Positions 1 to 11,800 of a DNA stretch of 64,000 nucleotides are shown one piece after another. Numbering within the stretch: the first letter of the stretch is position 1; each line of letters begins with the position of its first letter. The position numbers were made by a program, and so were the translations under genes. The notes below the pieces were generated by a model. That model did not search any database, was not told the DNA's origin, and worked only from the letters and a program-made list of their open reading frames with translations. Source of the stretch: Heloderma charlesbogerti (taxonomy: Eukaryota > Chordata > Lepidosauria > Squamata > Helodermatidae); assembly GCA_026122225.1 (NCBI GenBank), contig JANEZZ010002679.1:248001-312000 (forward strand), given 5' to 3'.

Positions 1-393
1 GTGTGGAGTGGGGGCAGAGCCAGCCTATCTCCAACATTCCTGCATGTGCCAGAGCCAGCCACAACCTTCCTGAGCAGGAAGGTCTGAAGGGGGATTCTAA
101 GCATGTCCTGCTGAAAATCTTCCCTGTAATTGTGGGAAGGTGAGAGGTGGAGCCAGCAGGAATGGGGATGTTAGGGGCAGGGCTGATGAGACTGCCTCTC
201 CCCACCACCACCACTGTATACCCACATACACATTCTTTGAATGCTTCCACAGAACTACTAACGTGTTGCAATCCTGTCAGGTGGGTCACCATATTGCAGA
301 AGCAGCACTGGAGGAGAGAAAACAGTGGCTTGCCTAAAGCCGCCATAATGGATTTGCAGACATTAGATCCAGTGTAATGTAGTACACAGAAGT
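1..393. other. Intergenic DNA, no feature recognised
   Basis: This is 3' flank of OLFM4. Open frames here are short and overlap each other, with no protein-like composition. Confidence 0.5.
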
Positions 394-492
394 GCCTTCC
401 TCAATCTGGTACCCTCCAGATGGGTTGGAGGTCATGGGAGGAATTATGGGAGGTGCAGTCCACATTTGGAGGGCACCAGGTTGGAGAAGCCT
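394..492. mobile_element. hAT-type foldback MITE, degraded copy
   Basis: The ends GGTACCCTCCAGATG and CATTTGGAGGGCACCAGG are inverted copies around a short loop. It is the oldest-looking copy of the roughly 120-bp family seen cleanly at 12321-12441 and 51157-51279. Confidence 0.65.
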
Positions 493-499
493 GGAACAG

Positions 500-606
500 A
501 ATGACTGACTAGAACCAGGAATCCCTTGGCTCAAGTCCCTGCTCAGCCATGCAGTTTCCTGTGTGACCTTGGGCCAGTCTAGTTCACAGTTTTTGCGAGG
601 ATAAAA
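500..606 (+). repeat. tRNA/CORE-type SINE fragment
   Basis: It contains CAAGTCCCTGCTCAGCCATG, a B-box-like region, followed by GTGACCTTGGGCCAGTC and a decayed GAGGATAAAA, the order seen in MIR-like CORE-SINEs. Confidence 0.5.
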
Positions 607-673
607 GACCACCCCCTGGGGGGGAGACACAACACCATGTATGAAGGAAGGATCTTTTATTATTAATTAAAAG

Positions 674-703
<30 letters not shown>
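674..703. repeat. (AAT)n microsatellite
   Basis: About nine AAT units. Confidence 0.9.
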
Positions 704-704
<1 letters not shown>

Positions 705-1114
705 GCAGATGAGGAGAGACTTGAATCAAGTACTTCCAGGCTCACATGCACTGTACTCATTGCCACTATGCTAGACCACTTCTTAAGGAGGAAAGAATCT
801 CCTGGTGGATCTCCCATTAAACTGGCAATGGAAACACACACACCCAATTTTTTGTTCTTATTATTTATGCTAGCACTCCACTGAACCCGCAAATTATAAA
901 AGCACCGAATGGTCCATTTCACACATTATACAGCAGCCACCTGGGTTTGCCACCGAATGTATACTAGTCAGCAGGGAGCTTTGCACAACCCCACCTTTCT
1001 CCTAAGTGAATCTGAGCAATATATGCATCTTCAACGCCCTGCTCTCTCCACTCAGACATTATATTATGCTTCCTTTTGAATAAGTTGTTTTATTTTTTTA
1101 TTTTTTATTTATTT

Positions 1115-1346
1115 ATTGCATTTATACCCTGCCTTTTTTCCTCTTTCAAGGAACCCAAGGCGGCTTACATTCTCCTCCTCCTCTCCATTTTATCCTCACA
1201 ACAACAACCCTGTGAGGTAGGTTGGGCTGAGAGTCTGTGACTGGCCCGAAGTCACCCAGTGAGCTGCCATGGCCAAGTGGGGACTAGAACCGGGATCTCC
1301 CAGCTCCCAGTCCAACACTCTCGCCACTGCACCACACTGGCTTTTT
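1115..1346 (-). mobile_element. CORE/tRNA-type SINE
   Basis: On the minus strand it begins AAGCCAGTGTGGTGCAGTGG (A-box-like), then a B-box-like region, a CORE-like GTGACTTCGGGCCAGTCAC, CAGGGTTGTTGTTGTGAGGA, and a tail ending in AATAAATAAATAAA. The structure is complete from head to tail, so this is probably a full-length copy. Confidence 0.75.
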
Positions 1347-2990
1347 AAAAGAACAATAGCTTAGTTAAGGCCAGTCCTGAACATAGAAAATGATATGACA
1401 GTCCATTTCATGTTAATTCCACAGGTTTTTAAGAAACAATTATGAGATAAAGGTCATCATCTTCCTACCCATGTTAAGTATGACCTAGTTATCACTGAGC
1501 TAAAGCCATGCCTAGGCTGTACCACTTCAGACTGTGCAGGTGGGGGATCACATAGATTGAATGATGCTGATCCATACAGAAATATTCCCTCACGATGTCA
1601 GGAAGACGGTTCGCTTAGAACTCTTCCCCCTGACATCCAATTTTTTGTTTGGAAGATTTTTGGATGGACGACCATGTGACCCTCCACCTTCAGCCTAAAG
1701 AGATACAGCCCAGACACAGATTTACCATCTCAGTGAGAGGACTAGGCCCAAGTTACCAGCTGACAGGCCTTCCCAAGATGCCCATGCAGGATCCAGGTGG
1801 AACATATTCATCAAATTAGCTAACAGATTGTACTGTGTACATGCTGACAAGCAGCTCCACATCCATCTGTTTTTTTTCCAGGAGTCACTTTAGCAGCTAT
1901 GGGCAGAGGTGCAAGCGTCAGTGCTTCAAACAAAATTTGGCCAAGCTGACTGCCTGTTATTTCCCAGACCAGCTGTCAGAAACAACTTCACCCGTTAAAG
2001 AATTCCATTTCACTTTTTTCCTTCTAAAAATAGTTTATTGCAAAAGAGAGAAAGAAAAACCTGACCAGTGGTATAGCTATTCATTTTCTATAACACAGAA
2101 ACCCACATTCAGTGCCAAATAAATACAAAAACGGAATTCAACATGAATTATGCAAAGCATTACATTTTATGCAAATACACTTCCATTTCCCAAGCTGAAA
2201 CAACTTCTGTGTTATATTAGGAATCCGCTTTTGAATTTTGATTTATTTCCTTTTTAACATTCAGTATTTGGAATATAATATGACAAATGGGAGTGTGCTG
2301 TATGGAGCAATGGAAGGGAGAAAGGAGAAGTAATTGTGGTGTGTTAAATGAAGGCATATAACCAGAGGCCATCCAGAAAGGGCAGGTAGCCATTCAGGAT
2401 TACAGTCAACCTATAAAACACTAGAAACTTTTGCAGACACTGTATGCATGTGTACAAATATATCTCTACAGAAATAGGCTCAGAATGTGTTTATTTGAAA
2501 AAGAAAGCTGGGTACAACTAGAGTACAATCTCTATGCTAGGTAACTGCTTTTATGCAAAATTCTAAGCCCTATGCCGGTGTTCAAAATTGGTAGTATTCT
2601 TGTATAGCTCTCATTTATTTAATGGGGGCTTTCACAGGAAGACTTCCATGAGTGCATCCAAAGGGTTGTCCACGTGATCTTGCAAAGCGTGCTCCAACTG
2701 CATTTTTCCTTTGTGTTTCTTCCACAAAACTCTGAGCAATGGCATTAATGCCACACATTCTGTTTCCACAGGATGTGGGAGGTGATGGCCTGCTGGAGGC
2801 CTTGTTGCCTGTGCACTCTGGTACATCTCAAATAAAAGGAGGACAGGGTTTCAGGGCTGGAGAGAGGTTGTATAAAGGCCATTTTCACAACACTGTGAAG
2901 GTTTGTAAGTTTCACTCATATTCTCCAAACCAGCCCAAGGGAAGTGAAATTGACCATGCTGAATTGAAGCCTATGATACACACAAACATT
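1347..2990. other. AT-rich non-coding DNA, nothing recognised
   Basis: No repeat family, RNA gene or convincing frame was seen. It may include distal 3' UTR sequence of OLFM4. Confidence 0.45.
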
Positions 2991-3012
2991 CACACACACA
3001 CACACACACACA
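2991..3012. repeat. (CA)n microsatellite
   Basis: About eleven CA units. Confidence 0.9.
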
Positions 3013-3302
3013 CCCCACTATTGAGGTAAAACCACATTTCCCAGCAATGAATTATTGAAATCTGAATGTTGGGGAAATGCAATAACAGGGCCTTAAGAGA
3101 AGAAGCTTTAAACCTGCACAGCAAATTTGCATTTATTGTACTCCTCCAAGAGGGGTACCCTCTTATTGTACCCATCCAAGAAATGGCTAGAAAAACCCTA
3201 AGGCAGAGATGAATGCATTTTTTTTCCTTTTCCCAATAGTAGTAACAAATGTACACACCAGATACAGGAGAGAGAGAAAAACAAACACTAATCTAGATCG
3301 GG

Positions 3303-3865
3303 GTTGCCAACCTTTTTGGACCCATGGGCATATTTGGAAATTTGATAAACTGTTGTGGGCACCACCACAAAATGGCTCCCATGGAGGATGTGGCTAGTCA
3401 AAAGTGAGCTAAAGAGGGAGAGGGAGAGAGAAAGTGAGGCTACAGGCTGGGAGGGAGGGGGAAATAGCAAGGCAAAGGGGGAAGAAAAAGAACAAGGCTA
3501 GAGACTGGGAAGGGAAGAAACAGCAAGGTGAAGAGGTGGGGAAACAGCAACACCAGAAGTTGGGAGGAAGGAGGAAAGAGGAAGGCAAATGAGTAGAGAA
3601 AGAGCAAGACTAAAGGCTAGGGGGGGAGAAACAGTGAGCTAAAGAGGTAGGATGGAAATAGCAAGGCTAGAGGGTCGGAGGGAGGGGGAAATAGCAAGAC
3701 AAAGGAGTAGAGAGAAAGAGCAAGGCTAGAAGCTAGAAAGGGAGAGAAAGAAGACTTACATAACATTTTCCAAGGTTTTTCTGAGAACAATTTTTTTGAA
3801 GGGGGCAGGGAGAGGAGAGCTTCATGGGCCATTGGAGGTCCCCATGGGCACCCACACTGGGGGGC
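3303..3865. repeat. Transposon-like sequence with purine-rich degenerate tandem array
   Basis: It opens GTTGCCAACCTTTTTGGACC and closes with CCCATGGGCACCC, resembling ends of hAT-type elements. Between about 3400 and 3760 are diverged units built on AGCAAGGCTAGAGGCTGGGA, with almost no pyrimidines apart from those in the unit core. Confidence 0.5.
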
Positions 3866-3947
3866 CCTGATGTAGACAGACTATTGGTCTGATGCAATAA
3901 GCCATACTGAGGTACAATCTAGCCAAACTTAAGCACTTTTGAGTAGA

Positions 3948-4705
3948 GCTGTGCTGAATTCTTCCCCCGATTTTCAGGATTTTTTTCTCTCCCTGAGAAG
4001 GAGGCATTGTTTTTTCTGCCTCTTTTGCAGGGAGGGGGTGAATTTTGGAGGATTTTCCCCTTGGGGAAGGGGAGGGGGTTTCCACATACCTTTTTAAGTT
4101 TGGGAGGTGGCCGAAGGATCTTCTTTCTTTTTTTAATTACTTCAAAAACGCCCCCAGCACAAGACTCTTCTCAGAGAGGCTTCTCCAGCCTGGCAGCACT
4201 TCTTGAACTCCCATGAGACCATGTGAACTCACCCCCTCCAATAGGCATTCAGGAAGAACTCCTGCATTGCAGAAGCTTCTTTGCAGAAAGCTTCTTTCTT
4301 AAAGAACAAATTGGACTTCTGGAGCTTCAGAAAAACACTTATCTTGCTTGCAGAAGTTTTCTCCTGCTTTGTAAAGAAGCTTCTGCAGCCCAGGAGCCTT
4401 TTCTGAATGCCTATTGGAGAGGGAGAGGTCACGCGGTCTCCTGAGAGTCTAGAAAGAACTGCTGGGCTGAAGAAGAATCCTGGTCTCCTGCAAGTGCAGA
4501 CTGCAGTGGGTGTTTTCAAAATGAAAAAAAGAAAGAACACCCCTCAGCCACCACCTGCACTTAAAAAGGTAAGCTGAAATCCTGTCCTCCTCCTCAATGA
4601 GAAAGTTATTCTCACCTCTCCCAGCGCCTTTCGCCAGAGTTTTCATTTCACACACACACACCACATTCCAAAAACGGAAGAATTGAAATTTTCAGCACAA
4701 GACTA
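3948..4705. mobile_element. Large foldback MITE (about 760 bp)
   Basis: The two halves are inverted copies. The termini share GTGCTGAA followed by AATTCTTCC. The innermost perfect arms, CTCCAATAGGCATTCAG, are at 4236-4252 and 4403-4419, and pairing extends outward through GAGACC(AT/GC)GTGA. Because the element folds on itself, it yields similar open frames on both strands. It abuts the OLFM4 3' UTR and may be partly transcribed. Confidence 0.75.
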
Positions 4706-4999
4706 CTTTTAAGTCTCATTGGTTTCAATGGGAGAGTTAAACATAGATGTAGTTATCTCCCGCTGAAATCATTGGAATTTAAAAGTGCTTAACTTTGGTT
4801 GTTACCCCAAGTCTTCAAAAGTGATTAGCAGGGATAGAACCTGCATCCTGTAATTAATACCAGATCTCCCTAAAATGCACCATTAGAGCACTGTAATAGT
4901 CAGACACTATATGTTGATTTACAAATGGATCAGAGATCCACCTGTTTGCCTCTCTCCCCTAGCACCCCAGTCTGGCAGTTTTAAACCACCAGAGAAAAA
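4706..4999 (-). other. Probable proximal 3' UTR of OLFM4
   Basis: About 300 bp directly after the stop codon have no repeat I recognise. No AATAAA is seen on the minus strand between 5000 and 4140. The nearest candidates are ATTAAA at 4137-4132, inside a foldback element, and AATAAA near 3137-3132. The poly(A) site is unresolved. Confidence 0.4.
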
Positions 5000-5808
5000 C
5001 TATACTGGTGGTGAAAGAGGCTGGAAAATCAGACCATATCGGAGAAGGTAGCCATCATTGTATACATACAGTTTCTGGTCAATAGGGTTGTAGTTCATAC
5101 TCTGAATGGTTTCTAGCATTTTATCTACAATGATGCTTATTCTGCCTTCCCTTCCAGTGTTTGTGTCATAGGTGTAAAATATTTCCTCTTTCCGAGTATT
5201 GATGGGCCTCGTGGCATAGAGCACCCCGCATACAATGAAAGCGTTGGAGACGGATGGCTTGTACTGCTGTGTTTCCCAGGTACGGAGCACCTCAAGAGAT
5301 GTTTCATTAAGTTTGCTGATCACTATGTTACCTGTGCTGGCTTCTGTTGAGTAAATGATCCACAACCCACTTTCATCCACAGCAAAATCAAAATCTTGCC
5401 ATGATACACCAGCATATGAGAAGCGACTGTTGTAAACAGCATCTGGGAGAGTTTTCTTCAGAACCACCGTGTTTGTGCTTAAATCTATCTTACCCATATC
5501 TCTCGAACTATGTGCATTATAATACATGTAATTGTTGTAAGCAACGTTGCCACCACCCTGGCCATATTCAACTCTAAATTCATTTGAGTATTTGAAGAGC
5601 AATAAATCATCATAGGAACCATAAAGTCTATAATATTCCAAGTATCTTCCATCAGTATTCAATGGTGCAACCCAATAGAGCTCCTTTTCAGGGGTAAGGG
5701 GAGAGGAATATCTTCCCCAGGCACCATATTTGTAGGAAAATCCTCTCCAGTTCAGCTGAATCATGTAGGGCTGACTGATGTTCATAATTCCGCCATGACC
5801 ACAGTTCC
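5000..5808 (-). CDS. OLFM4: OLFM4 coding exon 6 (olfactomedin domain and stop)
   Basis: This exon encodes 269 residues, the complete olfactomedin beta-propeller, then TAG at 5002-5000. The acceptor is ATTACAG at 5815-5809. Signatures are CGHGG at the start, [64 protein letters not shown] and [18 protein letters not shown]. Cys227 and Cys418 should form the conserved propeller disulfide. By homology to myocilin, Asp365 and Asn413 match calcium ligands, while the ligand at myocilin Asp478 is Asn463 here; human OLFM4 also has Asn there as I recall. Two more sequons are present (NIS, NET). Confidence 0.97.
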
Positions 5809-8800
5809 CTGTAATCAATCAAAACAGAGCGTTTTACATGTATTCAGGAGGCATTCAAAGATTATAAATATCTGAGGCAAGGAAAGAACAGGTGCCTCCA
5901 AAATGTTCACCACTCACTAAACTTCTCTTCAGCCTTGAGACCTCAGTCACTCACCACTTCTTCACCCCCATTCCCAACACTCTTCCAACTTTTCGCTCGT
6001 TGTTACCCCTCCTGCCAGTCTTCATAGGACCCTCTCTTTAGACCAGGTGTCTGGCCAATACAACAGCCTGTTGTAATGTATCTAGAGAGAAGCTGTTGCA
6101 AGACGGTTTTCTTTTCCACAGATTAAATTAATAACTCTAAGCAAAACTGACAAGGACTGGCATGTCCAGAAAGGAAATCAATGTTGTAGAATCTCTATTG
6201 TCCTCTTTGTGTTATCCAGTAGATTGGCTAATAAAGGAAGAGCGTGGCTGTTGTCTCATAACTCTTCCTGTGACTTGTACATAAGGGGAATTTGTGACAC
6301 AAGACGAATACGAAACAAATTTCCCTTTGTTTTAAAATTAGGACAGTATTTACTGCAAAGTTAAATTAATTTATTTACTTACTCATTTTGAAGATTTATA
6401 GCCTCACTTTCTGTGAAATGGTTAGAAGTCCACACCTTCTTCCAAGTCACAGTACTGCTCATTCTAGCCCCCTGGTTGGCAGCTAACTCAAATGGAGAGC
6501 CAATTGAAGTGGGGAGTTATGAGTCAGGCCCCAAAGAAAAAGGGCCATGGCTCAAAAGCTGAGCACATGCTTTGCATGCAGACAGTCCCAGGTTCAATCT
6601 CTGACATCTCCAGGTAGGGCAGGGAAAACTCCTGCCTGAAACCCTGGATATCTGCTGCCAGTCAGTGACTGGAGTTGCACAATCAGCAGACAATTAACAA
6701 GCCACAGTGGCCTGTTAACCATGCTGTGTGTGACAGTCACGTGCCAGTGGGATTTGCATAATTGCTCTCGGCAGCATTGCTTCTCATGTCATGCAAACCG
6801 GGCCAGAGTGGCTTGTTACCATGGGTTCAGGGTGGCTTGTTACCCATGGCAACAAGCCATCCTGGCTGGGTTCACATGGCACAACAAGCCATGCTGCCAA
6901 GGGTAATTATGCAAAACAAAACAAAAACCCAACATGCAAATGGCATGCGCAGAGTAGTAGCTGCCTGCCAGTCGTGTGAACCAGCTCAGTGTCAACAATA
7001 CTGGACTAGATGGACCAAGGGTCTGACTGAGTATAAGGCAGCTTCCTATGTTCCTAGTCTGCTGGCAAATCCTTTGACTGCAACTAGCACTCTCTCTGTA
7101 TGCACCTCTTTCTTCTGCATTGACATCTGAGAGATGGAGAAATAAACCTCAGAGCCAGATGACCCTAGAATATGGCCCATTGCCAAGCCCTATTCTAGCC
7201 CAATAACATCAACCCCAACTGCCACCAGGTCTCAATTTCAGTTCTCAGCTTCTCAAAGAGAGCTACTTTTTCAGCCCTGCTGCCTAAGATCCCTAAGATC
7301 CCTCAAGTGGGAATGCTGGAGATCAAGTCTAGGACTTCACATTTGACATCCATGTACTCTTCTCCTGAGCTGCAACCTTTCCCTAATACCAAGGGAACAG
7401 CACAACTGTATGGTTGCTGTCTGTCAGTGATCAGCACAGCTTGTTCAGCATGTGAAATTACTTAAAACTACAGATACCCAGAGATTAGCCTAGACTGGAG
7501 TGGACTCTCACCCATCTTTGCAGCCAAAGAGGCTAAAAGCAAGCATATTGAAATGGTCCTGGCTGCAATGCTGGTATAGAGTTGTCCTTTGCCACATCTT
7601 ATCTCAATTTCCAGGCAACTTGCCCGCCCCATACATTAAAATGCCAGTCAGGAGGAGGAGCTCCTGAATAGATGTTCCCCTGGCACTACAGAAAGAAACA
7701 TGGGCAGCTTTGACTTACATATCAAAAGGACAAGTGCATTATTGGCATTTTATTGTTTTTGCATGTCATAAATAGAAATAAAACTGTCAGTTTTTATCTC
7801 TGAGGTTTGCAAGTCTGAGGTTCTACTGCAATTAAGAAACAGACTTTACATATCTTTTTTCATTGATCAGAACTGACCCTTGGGAAGAATGGAAGTTAAA
7901 AGCACACATTCAGTCAATTGCTTTTGTAGTAAGTCGCTTTATAGTAAGCAACTGAACAGCAGTTCATGAACAGCAATGAAAGTTCTCCAGCTGAGTTGGG
8001 CTGGGCTGCATTGCAGGTACAGAAGCCAACAGATACATACCAGAATTACTAACATGGAAAAGTAATCAATGAAGTATTAAGGAATTCGCCGCAGGGTTTT
8101 CTTCATTTCCAGTAAGTATCAGGTCAGTTTACTGTACTATTTCTAACAGATACTTAACTTAGCTTATAGGATTAGGAAACCAAATACAAATGCACTTTCA
8201 GAAACATTTATGACAGGTCTCTGCACCCAAAACAGGAAGACAGATATATAAACTAAACTATGGTGGGAGTTTAACTATGTTGCATTTAGAGGGACAAACT
8301 ACATGTGATGTTTAGCCTTCAGCTATGTCTCCACTGTTCCTTTATTTAATTAGATGTGTGGTATAGCCAGTTCTTATCTACAACACAGCAGGCAGGAAGG
8401 GAAAGCTTATCCTTCCCTCCCAGCCTTCTGCCCCCCAAATCCCCCCATGCACAGCTAGGAACATTAGAACATTTTCTCCCATCGGTATGCCCCATTTTGT
8501 CCTAACGTTCCTAATTTCTCTAATTAGCAAAGTAAAAAGTGGAGATGTGCTGCAAGTGTGGACTTTGCCCCTGAGTCACCCATGCACAGGAGAATGAGGT
8601 GGTAAGAATCCTGAGGAGAACGGGCCATACCATTTCAGACTACAAGCAAGGACACCAGCTTGGTCCTCATGTTAAAACAATTCCCTGCAAACAGGAAAAG
8701 AGGCTCTGGCCCAGCCAATTCCCTCTTGTGCTAGTTTCTATCTGAAGTGAGCTTTTCATACAGGGGACGGTTCAGAATGTGATTTCTCCATCTGCAGCCT

Positions 8801-11800
8801 GAAGTGGTGCAGTCCATTCTACTACCTCCGAATTCTACCACCTCATTCTGTTGCATGCATAGGCCAGGCTTTCAAGACATTTGCTTTTAGGGCAGAGAAT
8901 GTGCATTGAACCACTTCCACCATGCTGTCAATGTCTATCTTTCTTTGCCCAACCTTCATCAGGCTCCTAGTGGGTCGCTCTACATATATTTGCCTGTAAG
9001 CCACAACATGTGCAAGCATAACTTGTTACAGTCACTCAGCATTACACATTATGAGCAACATGGGACTGCTGCTAAAAATAGCTCCCCACATTGAGTTCTC
9101 ACCCTCTCCCTTATAATGTGTGAGATCACTTATCCCATGTCATCATGATGTCACCAAGTTAAGTTCCCTGCCCCTACCATCAACTCTTATTGTTAAAGAG
9201 CAAGGATGGGGAAATGCCCACTCTGGCGACATCATGACATGGTATGCGAGCTTACAAAGTTTAGGTGGGACTCAAAACTTGACTTGGGGATGCCATTTTC
9301 AGTTGGCAGTTTCACTTTGCACATAATGGGTTTAATCCAATTGTGTCTCTGCTCACAGATGGCTCTTTGCTCCAGCAGAGCCTTCTGTCAATGTAAATGG
9401 GGAGGAAGCAAATTTTACAATTTCTCTCTTTCTCATGTAGCCCCCCCCCCATGCCATCTCCCACAAGCAGTCCCCCAGCCCTCTGGAGCAGGCTCAGAGG
9501 GAGGGGGGAGGAGACTGCAGAGGGAGGGAGTAATCAGCAAAATTGTCCTCCCCCTTCTTTTCACTGAAGCCTCCACTGTGAGCAGACAAGAGACATAATT
9601 GGACAGAACTCAACGTTAAGTTCCTCTCAGCCCCCTATTGAAAGCAAGAGGTAAGCTAGGTCTACACTGCAGGCAAACTTGTTTTTGTTTTTGTTTTTTT
9701 CATTTTCTGAGTTGGTATGCTTTGTTCAATGTATGTTTGTTATCTGGTTATCACTTCCTTTCCCCACTTCCATCTTTGGGGATCAGTCCTACAACAGTAT
9801 TTATCATGACTATTTTGCCAGTTCTGGGAGAGAGGAAGCATCTTCTGGCAATGTGCTTCCATTCTTTACCCTTCTTAATCAGCAAAATGAGTAAGAAAAG
9901 TGGATGCTGTGTAGCACCTATAGGCCTGGTAATCTGGAACTCACATTCATCATACCCTGCTCTTCATTATAAACTGGAGATCATTTTCAGTGATGATCCC
10001 AAGCAAGCAATTTGCAGACAGGGTCACATTGCTAGAGCAGGAACCTCCTTTCTAGATGAAGCACACAATGAAGCAATACAATCCCACATCCAAAAGTATC
10101 CAAACACAAATGGCTATTAACACAACAACAACAATTACCATTTATATAGCACTTTAGAGATTCTCTAGACAAAATATCTTATCACATGGCAGAACTGTTC
10201 CCAGACTAGATTATACTATTTCAGACTGCACTTGAAGGAGCTGCATGTTTGATTGCTCTATCGCAAAAAAAGAAAGGAAGAAAGAAAGGGGAGAGGATAG
10301 GAGAGGGAAACTAGCATGTCAGGTAGCAAGTTACAGTAGAACCATTCTCCCTGATATCCTAGTATATGGAAATATTTAATATTCAGTCATCCAACCTGCA
10401 AGATGAAGTTGCACAATGTAGCCACCCAATGATCTGATGGCCTAGAGAGCCTGTAAGAATGTACAAAGTGCTTGATATCCATTATCTCAGTCATCTTTAC
10501 AACAGCCCTGTAAGACAGGCCAGTATTAATTGTCCCCATATTACTGATGGGAAGCTAAGAGAATAGTGGCTTACCTAAGGCTACCCAGTGAGTTCATGGC
10601 TGCTGAAATTTGAACTGAACCCTTCCCAACTCCCAGCTCATACTCCGAATCACTGTCCAGTCGACATTATCTCAGCTCTTGGCATACATACACTTCGGTA
10701 CTTAGAGTTACATGTACATCCGTAAGCACAACACAAGAAAGCCAATACTGATTATAATGGTTTTATAAGCCAGGTTTACTACTAAATGCTATCAGCTCCC
10801 TAAATACTATCAGCTCTCTAAATCAATAGGAGCTCTTTACACAGTGAAGTAATGTTGCCACTGTAATGTATGGTTTGCCCTTAACTGTCAACACTTTGAC
10901 TGAGTTAGTACACCTAAATCAGTAATGTTAGCTTCAGATTAAATGCTTATTAATGGCTTGCATAAATCTGCAATTTATCTATTAAAAAAAATAACCTGTA
11001 CCAAACTATGAAGGTATAAAAGTGTCACATCAAGTCACATAGATTTAGCCTGAAATAATTTGTCATGTTATTAAGCCAAGCACTGATCTAGCTCTATTTT
11101 AATAATTCATGCATCATTTCTTAAATAAAAAAAACAATTGTGTATTCAGCCAAGAGGGTTTTTTTTATTGTACAACAGAAATAAGAAATTCTTTTTTTTT
11201 CCCTTAAAAAATCTCTCTCCTTAACACTTGTTTATTTGTTTGTTTTTATTTATGAAGGAATCCCTGAATTATTAAAGTTGTTTTGGTTAATAATATAAAA
11301 AAAATGTTTGAGGTTCAATATCCCATATAGGCTTTTCTTAAAAATTAAAAATAGCTTTATGAAACACTCTTTATAACATGCACAATACAACAGTACAATA
11401 CCCAGGGCGAATGATCTGTTTCTTGTACAAGTTCTGAAGACTGTACTAATGTTGTAAATGTGCATTGTGCTGACTAGAAGATGGTGGGTTGGAGGGGAGT
11501 TAAAAGAAAACAAAGCATCATCTCATTTTGTACAATGGTGTAGTAAAATTTGGTGTAGCTCTGCCCTTGATAGCATGCCTTGCCTGGCTCAAAGCTTAAT
11601 TATGAAATGGTTTGAATGTTAATGCAGGGTATAAAGAATGTTCACACACCAGGGGAAGCAGCAGGCCTCTGTACTGCATACATAAGAAGAGCCATGCTGG
11701 ATCAGGGTCCATCTCATCCAGAATTTTGTCCACACAGTGGCCAACTGGCTGCCTGTAGGAAGCCCACAAGCAGGACATCCATGCAATAGCACCCATGTTC

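Noticed and set aside
4223..4540. Two overlapping antisense frames with similar peptides
   Set aside because: They arise because the foldback element reads alike on both strands.
9638..10120. 160-codon open frame in OLFM4 intron 5
   Set aside because: Sense to no gene, runs into SINE-tail-like sequence, no domain recognised.
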